A stretch of 22,382 nt of DNA from positions 1-22,382 of IMG/VR virus record IMGVR_UViG_3300029286_000261; one strand, given 5' to 3'. Position numbers and translations under genes: made by a program. Position 1 is the stretch's first letter. Every line of letters starts with the position of its first letter. Origin of the DNA: a virus. Below the pieces are notes generated by a model. The model made no database searches. It was not told the origin of the DNA and worked only from the letters and a program-made list of their open reading frames with translations. Of the stretch, positions 15,922-22,382 are shown piece by piece.

Positions 15922-16431
15922 TTACCTTCTCGAGCCGTAGCGCGCCCGTCCGAGATTCTCCTTGTCGTCTGGCGAGTGCACGTCGGTGAGGGCCACCAGG
16001 ACCCCCTCGTCGCGCAGCTGCGCCACCTGCTTCAGGTTGTTGAAGTGCGTCGCCCTGAGCTCCCTGCGGGAGTTGTCGAGCTCCAGCTGCTTGGCAGCCA
16101 GGGAGTTCCTCAGGGTTTCGGTCTTAGCCTCCGCGGCCTTGGCCAGATCCGCGTTCTTCTCCGCCACCCACTCCTTCATGGGCTGCGGGGCGGAGTTGTC
16201 GTACGGGTGTCTCATCTCCTTCTCGTAGTCGAGCTGGCAGGACTTGCACACGACCCCGTCGACCTTCGACAGGACCGCCCCGTCTCCGGCCGGCTCCCTG
16301 CCGCACGCGTCGCACTTCTTCGAAGCGTCAGTTAGTAGGTTCTTTTTCTCCTCGGCCTCCATCGCATTTACCAGCTCGCGGCGCCTGTCGGCCGGGACCA
16401 TCGCCAGCAGCATCTTCAGGATCTTGTCCAT
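15922..16431 (-). CDS. Zinc-ribbon and helix protein, candidate scaffold/core protein
   Basis: 169 residues from the ATG at 16431, with GGAGGTGA ahead and two bases after the protease stop; the longer frame to 16767 is a shadow. Residues 1-31 (MDKILKMLLAMVP...RRELVNAMEAEEKK) closely resemble residues 195-223 of the preceding protease protein, so this module is duplicated. Cys40, Cys43, Cys62 and Cys65 form a CxxC...CxxC zinc ribbon. Residues 85-145 are a long charged helix, probably a coiled coil. Five Asn-(Ser/Ala) pairs occur (22, 79, 93, 109, 120). The position between protease and shell genes is where scaffolds usually lie. Role inferred. Confidence 0.5.
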   Translation of the reverse strand: MDKILKMLLAMVPADRRRELVNAMEAEEKKNLLTDASKKCDACGREPAGDGAVLSKVDGVVCKSCQLDYEKEMRHPYDNSAPQPMKEWVAEKNADLAKAAEAKTETLRNSLAAKQLELDNSRRELRATHFNNLKQVAQLRDEGVLVALTDVHSPDDKENLGRARYGSRR

Positions 16432-16433
16432 GG

Positions 16434-18416
16434 TCACCTCACCTCCAGCGCCCTGCGGTACTCCGGCGGCAGCTCGTCGAAGCTCCTGCGCTCCCAGACC
16501 TGGAGCGGCGAGTCGCCTGGGCGCACCCGGACCAGGGAGTTCAGCAGGGCGGGCCTGAGCTTCCTGGAAGTGGAGTCCCATCTCCGCCGGGCCGCGACGG
16601 ACTTGTCGGCGGTGACGGCGTTCCTGTGCTCCAGCACGCAGAAACAGTCGCTCTCTTGGCAGCCAAACTCGTCGTGCCTTCCCGAGCCGTGCCCACACAC
16701 GACGCAGCTGGTGCTCAGCGAGTTGCCGAGCTCGGAGGCCGGGGCCACCGCGCCGCACGAGCGGCATGTCGCGAAGCCGCTGGCGACCGAGACCTCACCG
16801 CAGCAGGAAGGGCAGACGCCGAGTGAGTTCTTCATCAAGGTTGGCTCCTTCTTGTCCGACTCCGCGTTCTTGATTGGCTCGTGAGCCTTCCCGAGGTCGT
16901 TCCTGGCCTCGAAGTCCCCGATCGCGTCTGACTCGGTCTGGAAGTAGTGCCCGCTCGTGCACCCCCCAGACTTCTTCTCCCTGGTCCACGTGGCGAACGG
17001 GGAGGCGCCCTGCTTGATGTCCCCCACCAGGATGATCTCAAACTCCTGGTCCTTCGGGAGCTGCTTGACCCTGAGGAGTTTACCCCCCATCGGGATCGGC
17101 GACGAGTTCTTCGCCGGGGTAGGCTCCTTCGCGGGCTCCGAGTTCTTCGCCGGGACGGGCTCCTTCTCGGGCTCCGAGTTCTTCGCCGGAACAGGCTCCT
17201 TCACGGGCTCCGCGTTCTTCGCCGGGACAGGCTCCTTCGCGGGCTCCGAGTTCTTCGCGGCGACACTCGACGGCTGCGCGACGGAGATCCCAGCCGCAGC
17301 CAGCGACGGCTCCAGCACGACGTCGCCGCCTCCCAGCGGGAGCTTCGGCGCGTCGCCGTGCGGGGCGTCCTCGGTCACCTTCCTCTGCGTGGGGCCGTCG
17401 GGAGCGGGAGCCTGCTCGGCATTCTTCGCGGGAGGCGGCAGGTCCGCGCTGGTGATCTCCTTCGGGGCGGACGCGGGAGCCGGCTCAGGCTCCGCGTTCT
17501 TGGCTGGAGCTGGGACCGGCGCGTCCGGGGAGGGCTTGGCCGCGGCGCTCGCGGGGGCAGGCGCGTCAGGGGTCGGCTTGGGCTCCGGGGAGGCGTTCTC
17601 GCCCGGGAGATCACCCACGTGCCTGCTGAGTTCCTTCTCGAGCGCGTCGGCCTCGAGAGCTAGCTTCACTCTCTCCTCGGGAGTCGCGGTCTTGATCTTC
17701 TCGCGCAGGTCGGAGAGCTGGGAGATCTTGATCGCATCACTCTCGTTCTTCTCCTCCAACTCCATCGCGTTCACCAGCTCCCTGAGCTTGACCAGCGGCA
17801 CGACCGACAGCATCGCCCTGATGACTCTGTCCACGATCCCTCCGTTCTTCGAGTTGTAGATCTCCGCGCCGTTGTAGCGCGGGTTCGGGACGACGGCGAC
17901 GTGCGTGTACCTGCCGTCCAGGATGACGGCGTCGTACTTGCTATTGTGCCACAGGCCTGGCTCGTCCTTCGTCTCCGTCGGGAAGTAGGCGCAGGAGAGC
18001 TGGTAGCCCTCGTCGATCTTGCGCTTGGTGTCCTCGTCCCAGACCATGAACTCCACGTCCTCCCATCCGCACTGGGGGTCGGGGTTCACGAAGCTCCTGA
18101 CGACCACGCCGTCGGCCTCGCCGTCACGGAAGTCGGAGGGATTGACCTTGCGGTGGTCGTACCCCCCCGAGCGGCCGACGAGCGGGATCCCCTCGGCGGT
18201 GGGGCGCATCTTGGCGATCGCCTCCCAGGTGAGCAGGAATGTCGTCTGCTTCCCCGTCGGCTTCCCGTCGCCGTCGGTGTCGTCGTAGGTCACGATGCCG
18301 GGCTCCAGGTGGTGACCGACGCGGAGCTTCGCCCACTCGGGGTCGGAGGCGGTGTAGGCGTCGACGCTCCGGCGTAGAGGAGAGTTGAGGAGGACCTGCG
18401 TCAGTCGCTTGGACAT
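16434..18416 (-). CDS. DUF2213-like prohead protease fused to scaffold-like region
   Basis: 660 residues from the ATG at 18416, chosen because GGAGGAGCT lies just upstream; an ATG at 18440 would put that site inside the gene. Residues 1-190 fit the DUF2213 capsid protease family: YDHRKVNP (His88), GYQLSCAY (Ser141) and YTHVAVVPNPRYNG (His172), a His-Ser-His set like herpes-type assemblins. Then come a helix module (195-223), a charged coiled coil (about 224-268) and a Pro/Ala/Lys/Glu linker with 12-residue repeats (386-439). A globular part follows (about 445-505), then two zinc modules (Cys535...Cys554; Cys571...Cys593). Seventeen Asn-(Ser/Ala) pairs are scattered through it. The fusion suggests a protease that enters the prohead with its own scaffold and may cut it up. 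Confidence 0.72.
   Translation of the reverse strand: MSKRLTQVLLNSPLRRSVDAYTASDPEWAKLRVGHHLEPGIVTYDDTDGDGKPTGKQTTFLLTWEAIAKMRPTAEGIPLVGRSGGYDHRKVNPSDFRDGEADGVVVRSFVNPDPQCGWEDVEFMVWDEDTKRKIDEGYQLSCAYFPTETKDEPGLWHNSKYDAVILDGRYTHVAVVPNPRYNGAEIYNSKNGGIVDRVIRAMLSVVPLVKLRELVNAMELEEKNESDAIKISQLSDLREKIKTATPEERVKLALEADALEKELSRHVGDLPGENASPEPKPTPDAPAPASAAAKPSPDAPVPAPAKNAEPEPAPASAPKEITSADLPPPAKNAEQAPAPDGPTQRKVTEDAPHGDAPKLPLGGGDVVLEPSLAAAGISVAQPSSVAAKNSEPAKEPVPAKNAEPVKEPVPAKNSEPEKEPVPAKNSEPAKEPTPAKNSSPIPMGGKLLRVKQLPKDQEFEIILVGDIKQGASPFATWTREKKSGGCTSGHYFQTESDAIGDFEARNDLGKAHEPIKNAESDKKEPTLMKNSLGVCPSCCGEVSVASGFATCRSCGAVAPASELGNSLSTSCVVCGHGSGRHDEFGCQESDCFCVLEHRNAVTADKSVAARRRWDSTSRKLRPALLNSLVRVRPGDSPLQVWERRSFDELPPEYRRALEVR
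17100..17261 (-). repeat. 36-bp tandem repeats encoding AKN(S/A)EPxKEPVP units
   Basis: Four full copies and a fraction of a 12-residue unit in the protease-scaffold protein, with Asn at residues 389, 401, 413, 425 and 437, exactly twelve apart. Each unit holds one AKN(S/A) motif in a flexible Pro/Lys/Glu context. Related single units lie earlier at Asn307 and Asn332. Confidence 0.9.
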
Positions 18417-18418
18417 GA

Positions 18419-21400
18419 TCAGCTCCTCCGGCTGCGGCACTTCCTGCAGAGTTCCTGCTCGTTCTCGTCTTCTTCAGGGATCTCCTCGTTGCACTCGCAG
18501 CACCGGTCGCCGGAGTTCTCCTTCGACCTGTACCTGGAGTTCCCGATGGCCTCGCGGTCGCCAGGGAGGGAGACGGAGTCCCGCAGGATCGGGCCCTTTC
18601 GCCTCTCCATCTCCGCCCTGATGTCAGCCTCGCAGTCGGCGCAGTAGTCCCCGTCGCTGGGTACCACCTTCTTCTTGCACTTGTGGCAGAGGTTGCCGAT
18701 GAGGCCCTGCTCGTTCCTCCTCTCCGCCCTCGCGTCCCGGCGGGCCACCTCGGGGTCGTTGTGCGACTGTGGTACCTTGCTGTACGGGGTCGGCCTGAAC
18801 TTCGGGTCGTCGAGGGCGGAGTTGCCCAGCTGGTCAGCTGGTATCCCATATTTCCTGAGCGCAGCCCTGACCACGGGTTCTGAGAATCCAGCCGCCAGGG
18901 CCCTCTTACCGAGTTCGCCGGACGCTTCAGGGGTCGTGTAGTTCTTCTCCAGCCACTGCGTGATCTTGGTGAGGTCAAAGTCGGTGGCGTTGCTCTTTGC
19001 CGCGTAGTCGGGGCACAGCATCCCCGGGCCGGACTCGACCCAGTTGCCGGCCTTGCCGCAGGACACGCACTTACTGAGGGCGTTGCTCAGGAACAACCCA
19101 GCACGACCGATCAGGGAACCCCTCACAGCCTTGGGTAAGGTGCCCCAGCTGCCATGCGCGTATCCGTGACCATCCTCGTCGATCTCCTTCAGCCACTCCC
19201 GGCGATCGGTCAAGGACGACTTCTCCCATTGCTTCTGGAGTTCTTCGGCATCGGTGGCATTCTGCTTCGGCGCGACCAGAGCCTTCTCGTAGCACCCATA
19301 GCAGATCCCCCTCGAGGTCTTGACGTGCTCTCGCTTGCAGGCCGAGTACGTGCCGTCGGTGTCGAGATTGGCTCCCCAGGCGGCGTTCGCCCGCACCCCG
19401 AGCACGTCGTCGACCGCCTCCTCGTCCGCCTTCCCCCTGTGGTGGTCGCGCACGATCTCCCAGACCTGCTTCGATGGGAACTCAGGGTGCTCGGAGAACT
19501 CCTTCTTGAACTCGTCGGCGAGGGAGACCATGAGGTCGTTCTTCAGGGTGCTGTTCCCGAGCACCCGCACCGGCTTCCTGGAGGCGTACTCCACGACGCG
19601 CACGCGGCCCATCTTGGACCCCGGGGTCCTCTCGGCGTCGATCTTCTTGGCCTCCGCCTCTGCCTCGGCGAGCGTCAGCGGCGACGACGCGTCGTCCGTC
19701 CTCCAGTTGCCGTTCCACTCCCACTCGACGTCGTACCCGGGCTCGGAGTTCTTCCGCTCCTCCCGCCGCCTGAACTCGCCCTCGACACAGCCGCACCCCT
19801 GCTCGTCGCAGCCGAACTCGGAGTGTCTGGACTGGTCGTGGGCGCAGGCGGGGCAGACAGAGTTGAGTTTCAGCTTCACGGGCTGAGGATTCGCGAGCTT
19901 AAAGGCGGCGCACGAGCACGTGTTGCACGGGGCGAAGGTCTCGTCGACCTCGAACTGGTGTCCACTCTCGTCGTGGCCGCACTCGCACCACGGGCCGGAG
20001 TTCTCCAGTCCAGCCGCGTGGTCTCCCTGCAGCTTCAGGCCGCAGGCCTGGCAGGTCATCTCCGGCAGGGCGGCGTCTGGCGCCTCGAGCATCTCGCCGC
20101 AGCACTCGGGGCAGATCCCAGAGGAGTTCTTCGCCTCGCACAGCGGCTTACCGTCTTCTAGGATATGCTCAGAAGACTTGCGGTCGAACGAGTCAACATC
20201 GCGAAATTGCCGGCGCTCAGCGTACTTCTCGGCACATCTCGGACAGGTACCGAAGGAGTTCGAATTTACGGGATCCCCGGACCGGATGATGATCTGGAGC
20301 TTGGCGATATCCTCGGGGGACAGGTCCTGTGGGTCCATCGCCTCGACGGCGCGCTTCCCGTCTGAGTTGCCGGCATCCAGCACCACTTGCAGCGCCTCCC
20401 TGTACAGCTTGGAATCTGGTCGCCCGTTGGCGTTCTCGTTCGGTGGCAGGACGGTGTCCTTGTTGTCGTGGCCACACTTGGGACAGAGGTACGGGTACTC
20501 CTTGGTGAACTCCGACGCGCCGCACTTGTCGCACTTCTTGCCGGTCGGGTCAGTGGCGTTATCCATGTCTTCAGCTCCCGGGATACCGTGCAGGCGCGCG
20601 TAGCATGAGTCGTGGAACGACTTCCCGCCGTCATACCCGATGCGCCCCTTGCCCTCCGGTATCGGCTTCCCGCACTCGTCGCACTTCTTGCCGGTCGGGT
20701 CGGCGGAGTTGGAGAGGGAGTTGCTGAATATGAACTTGCGACAGGAACACGATGAGCACGCCCCCGTCCCGTCACGATGTGACGTTGCTGAGTGATTGCA
20801 GGCGTTGTTGGCGCAGTCCTCAGGAATGCGGGCGTTAGAGTTTTCCATGCATTTCACCCACCATCCCGGATTCCCAATCGGATACTCATCCTCTTCGACA
20901 GCCTTGACTTGCCGCCCCCTCCACGCAAAGAGTCCTCCCTTCTTGCACCCGGGGCAGTTCGCGTCGACAGTCTTCTTGGAGATGAATACCTGGTCGCCTT
21001 TGACGAATCCATCATGGTCATCATTCTTGAAATCAGCCATGTTCTTCCTCTCTCTGTACATCGAGTAGGCGACGGCGGCACGCTGCTTGTGGTCAGGGTA
21101 GTCCCGGAGGGCCTCCGCGGAGCCCATGAAGCGGGAGACGTAGTCGGACTGGGACTCTGAGGAGCGGGGCGAGGGGTTGGAGAGCTCGGAGTTGTCGATC
21201 GAGATCGCCCCCGGCTCCGCCGCAGTCTTCTTCAGGTCCTCCCACGCCGCCAGGCGAGCCCTGCACGCCGGGTTGGAGCACTGCCGGTAGTGGGCCAGGT
21301 GCTCCTTCAGCTTCCCGGTGCGCACGTAGTCGCAGGGCATCCTCTCGCCGGCGTTCTCCGCGGAGTTTGCCGGGCTGCTCCAGCCCTCGCGCCTATCCTG

Positions 21401-22382
21401 GTCGTCGCGCGCCCTGAAGCGGTGGTCGTAGTCAGCCTGGGACTCTGAGGAGCGCGGAGACGGGTTGGAGAGTTCAGAAGAATTAAACATGAGTCGGATC
21501 TTGGATTTCTCGAACTCCGGAATCAAGGCCCATCCCTGGTGGAGGTGCAGAGGTAGGCCGGCCTTCTCCAAAATCGCGTCTCGCTCGTCATAGGATAGCC
21601 TCGACCATGTGTCTTTGATATCCTGCTCAGACGCGTTTTGCAAGTACCCCTCCAACCGGTTGCTCGCCAAGTACCCCTTCTTAAATTCGTCGAGCGTCAT
21701 CTCGTCCATGGACCCGAAGCCGAAGTCCGGGCCGTGATCCCGGTACACCTGCTCCGCCGCCTCGGCGTCCTGGAACCCGAGCATCACCTTATCCTCGTCG
21801 TAGCTCCCGTCGCGGCGGAGCTGGTGGACGACGTAGACCTTCAGGTCCTGGGACTCCGTCGGCCCCAGGTAATAGTCGACCGCGTCTCCATCTGCACCCT
21901 CGGTCATGGAGACCTCGCCGTAGGGGTGTTCGTATGCGTGCGACCAGCTGATTCCCTGGTCGTCTACCCCAGACTTGGTCTCCCCCACCTCGACCTCCAC
22001 GCGCACCGGCATGCCTAGGAACGTCGTCGGGCGCGCCAGGTGCTGGTCAAGAGAGGAGTTCGACTGCTCCAGGTCGACGAGCTTCCCGCCGTTGTGGTCG
22101 AGCAGCGCTCGGCTGACGTCCGCGGGGAGCTCCTCGAATTTCTTGCTGACGAGGGCCGGAGCCTTCTTGACGACTCCCACTGCCTCCAGGAACTTGGCGC
22201 GGTCGGCCTCGGTCCCGGTGTCCCACTTGCCCGCCATGCTCGTCGGGGTCGCGTTCTTCAGGATCCCCCGGTCCTTGGCCACGCGGACGAGGTAGCCCAC
22301 GTGCGACGAGTTGCGGAGGTCAAGGGACCCCAGCAGGTCGCAGGCGGCGGCGATCTCGGTGAGGCGCTCGTGACTGTATCTC
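18419..22382 (-). CDS. Giant modular head protein with InPase-like domain and many zinc knuckles, partial (N-terminus beyond window)
   Basis: The frame is open to the window edge; 26 codons lie before the GTG at 22300, including an LRNSSH motif, so that GTG is probably internal. Numbering from it (1,293 residues): residues 82-215 fit the phage inorganic-pyrophosphatase-like (InPase) domain of polyvalent proteins, with HPYG, EGADGDAVDYYLGP, VHQ and DEDKVMLGF. Residues 274-295 and 371-391 are repeats, the second running into an RFMG...HKQRAAVAYS element. About eleven Cys-rich modules follow, among them 496-520, 540-566, 590-609, 686-753, 772-797, 816-838, 988-1003, 1078-1096, 1205-1223 and 1267-1288, split by small helical segments. 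About 28 Asn-(Ser/Ala) pairs tend to fall between modules. Its place before the protease suggests a minor head (MuF-like) or internal, ejected protein. The function of the zinc modules is unknown. Confidence 0.62.
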   Translation of the reverse strand, partial: RYSHERLTEIAAACDLLGSLDLRNSSHVGYLVRVAKDRGILKNATPTSMAGKWDTGTEADRAKFLEAVGVVKKAPALVSKKFEELPADVSRALLDHNGGKLVDLEQSNSSLDQHLARPTTFLGMPVRVEVEVGETKSGVDDQGISWSHAYEHPYGEVSMTEGADGDAVDYYLGPTESQDLKVYVVHQLRRDGSYDEDKVMLGFQDAEAAEQVYRDHGPDFGFGSMDEMTLDEFKKGYLASNRLEGYLQNASEQDIKDTWSRLSYDERDAILEKAGLPLHLHQGWALIPEFEKSKIRLMFNSSELSNPSPRSSESQADYDHRFRARDDQDRREGWSSPANSAENAGERMPCDYVRTGKLKEHLAHYRQCSNPACRARLAAWEDLKKTAAEPGAISIDNSELSNPSPRSSESQSDYVSRFMGSAEALRDYPDHKQRAAVAYSMYRERKNMADFKNDDHDGFVKGDQVFISKKTVDANCPGCKKGGLFAWRGRQVKAVEEDEYPIGNPGWWVKCMENSNARIPEDCANNACNHSATSHRDGTGACSSCSCRKFIFSNSLSNSADPTGKKCDECGKPIPEGKGRIGYDGGKSFHDSCYARLHGIPGAEDMDNATDPTGKKCDKCGASEFTKEYPYLCPKCGHDNKDTVLPPNENANGRPDSKLYREALQVVLDAGNSDGKRAVEAMDPQDLSPEDIAKLQIIIRSGDPVNSNSFGTCPRCAEKYAERRQFRDVDSFDRKSSEHILEDGKPLCEAKNSSGICPECCGEMLEAPDAALPEMTCQACGLKLQGDHAAGLENSGPWCECGHDESGHQFEVDETFAPCNTCSCAAFKLANPQPVKLKLNSVCPACAHDQSRHSEFGCDEQGCGCVEGEFRRREERKNSEPGYDVEWEWNGNWRTDDASSPLTLAEAEAEAKKIDAERTPGSKMGRVRVVEYASRKPVRVLGNSTLKNDLMVSLADEFKKEFSEHPEFPSKQVWEIVRDHHRGKADEEAVDDVLGVRANAAWGANLDTDGTYSACKREHVKTSRGICYGCYEKALVAPKQNATDAEELQKQWEKSSLTDRREWLKEIDEDGHGYAHGSWGTLPKAVRGSLIGRAGLFLSNALSKCVSCGKAGNWVESGPGMLCPDYAAKSNATDFDLTKITQWLEKNYTTPEASGELGKRALAAGFSEPVVRAALRKYGIPADQLGNSALDDPKFRPTPYSKVPQSHNDPEVARRDARAERRNEQGLIGNLCHKCKKKVVPSDGDYCADCEADIRAEMERRKGPILRDSVSLPGDREAIGNSRYRSKENSGDRCCECNEEIPEEDENEQELCRKCRSRRS
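18421..18429 (-). promoter_or_regulatory. Ribosome binding site setting the protease start
   Basis: GGAGGAGCT on the minus strand, just upstream of the ATG at 18416 and overlapping the end of the preceding gene. It decides against the ATG at 18440. Confidence 0.7.
20528..20551 (-). repeat. 24-bp direct repeat in zinc module linker, copy 2
   Basis: Identical to 20678-20701, 150 bp (50 codons) away. It encodes DPTGKKCD at the start of a CxxC knuckle; both copies are preceded by an Asn-(Ser/Ala) motif (NATDPTGKKC here). Confidence 0.9.
20678..20701 (-). repeat. 24-bp direct repeat in zinc module linker, copy 1
   Basis: Encodes DPTGKKCD in NSADPTGKKCDECG. The 50-residue spacing shows that an Asn-(Ser/Ala)-bounded zinc unit was duplicated as a block. 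Confidence 0.9.
21128..21190 (-). repeat. Internal repeat SELSNPSPRSSESQ, copy 2
   Basis: Residues 371-391 of the modular protein; 17 of 21 residues equal the copy at 21416-21478, 288 bp away. Here the repeat continues into a helical element ending QRAAVAYSMYRERK, a pattern found in several phage head proteins. Each copy directly follows an Asn-Ser pair. Confidence 0.85.
21416..21478 (-). repeat. Internal repeat SELSNPSPRSSESQ, copy 1
   Basis: Residues 275-295. The first copy lacks the QRAAVAYS continuation and instead runs into a charged stretch and a Cys-rich module (MPCDYVRTGK, then CSNPAC). It looks like a truncated or replaced module. Confidence 0.85.
21656..22057 (-). other. InPase-like domain within the modular head protein
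   Basis: Residues 82-215. Visible hallmarks are GVDDQGISW, HPYGEVSMTEGADGDAVDYY, LGPTES, VYVVHQ and a DEDKVMLGFQDAEAA stretch ending in an EFKKGYL helix. This pattern is typical of the inorganic-pyrophosphatase-like domain described in phage and conjugative-element polyvalent proteins. The acidic residues of EGADGDAVD are the likely metal-binding set. Its substrate in phages is not established. Confidence 0.75.

Noticed and set aside
16432-16767. N-terminal extension of the 169-residue protein
   Set aside because: The extension is an Arg-rich shadow of the protease C-terminus, and the ATG at 16431 has GGAGGTGA just upstream.
17100-17261. CRISPR-like array from regular 36-bp repeats
   Set aside because: The units are adjacent without spacers, vary at several bases, and encode a coherent 12-residue protein repeat.
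16957-17859. Plus-strand open frame of 300 codons rich in Ser/Phe/Gly
   Set aside because: It is the reverse reading of the repeat-rich protease-scaffold linker; its repeats only mirror the AKN(S/A)EP units.
18124-18978. Minus-strand open frame of 284 codons overlapping the protease and modular genes
   Set aside because: Arg/Thr/Pro/Ser-rich out-of-frame reading with no motif and no ribosome site; both overlapped genes are well supported.
19154-20161. Plus-strand open frame of 335 codons
   Set aside because: Antisense to the modular protein, whose zinc motifs are coherent in the minus frame; the plus reading is Leu/Val/Arg-rich shadow.
16434-22382. Inteins, suggested by many Asn-Ser junctions
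   Set aside because: Intein ends need a His-Asn pair before Cys/Ser/Thr and a splicing domain of over 100 residues with block A. Here many junctions are Asn-Ala, the preceding residue varies, and no splicing blocks are seen.

Overview
The window is part of the virion-structure operon of a tailed phage with a contractile tail (myovirus type), GC-rich, with every gene on the minus strand. Transcription therefore runs from high to low coordinates. Genes are packed with almost no gaps: many junctions are ATGA or GTGA stop/start overlaps or 1-2 base gaps, and four genes start with GTG inside a GTGA overlap. No tRNA, integrase, lysis, replication or host-type gene is visible, so the host cannot be named. 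Both edges cut through open reading frames. No stretch longer than 300 bases lacks a gene.

Head region (about 22382-12332): a very large, edge-truncated modular protein (at least 1,319 residues visible) carries a phage-type inorganic-pyrophosphatase-like (InPase) domain and about a dozen zinc-binding knuckles. Then come a DUF2213-type prohead protease fused to a Pro/Ala/Lys-rich scaffold-like tail, a 169-residue zinc-ribbon and helix protein that looks like a second scaffold or core protein, a cement-like protein, a DUF2184-type major capsid protein, a coiled-coil protein, and the connector set (DUF4054-like, gp10/virion-morphogenesis-like, stopper-like).

Tail region (about 12335-2424): tail terminator-like, DUF3383 sheath, DUF3277 tube, a tail assembly chaperone pair with a clear -1 frameshift site, a short tape measure protein, then a simple Pam3-like baseplate: Dit-like protein, plug, hub, gp138-type spike, gp25-like wedge, gpJ-like wedge, DUF2612 protein and a 297-residue fibre-adaptor-like protein. 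The window ends in a large, truncated tail fibre gene (799 codons visible) with an unexpected signal-peptide-like N-terminus and a perfect 127-bp direct repeat at a 903-bp interval.

The most notable signal is a recurring short motif, roughly hydrophobic-x-Asn-(Ser/Ala), often LLNS, AKNS or LGNS. It is dense in the head proteins that surround the protease (modular protein, protease-scaffold, 169-residue protein, capsid protein N-terminus) and sparse in the tail proteins. In the modular protein it falls between small domains. I infer that this may be the cleavage signal of the prohead protease, like the (I/L)xE signal of T4 but with Asn at P1. If so, the giant protein could be a polyprotein cut into many small zinc-binding or helical pieces inside the capsid. 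The motif pattern is seen in the sequence; cleavage is inference.
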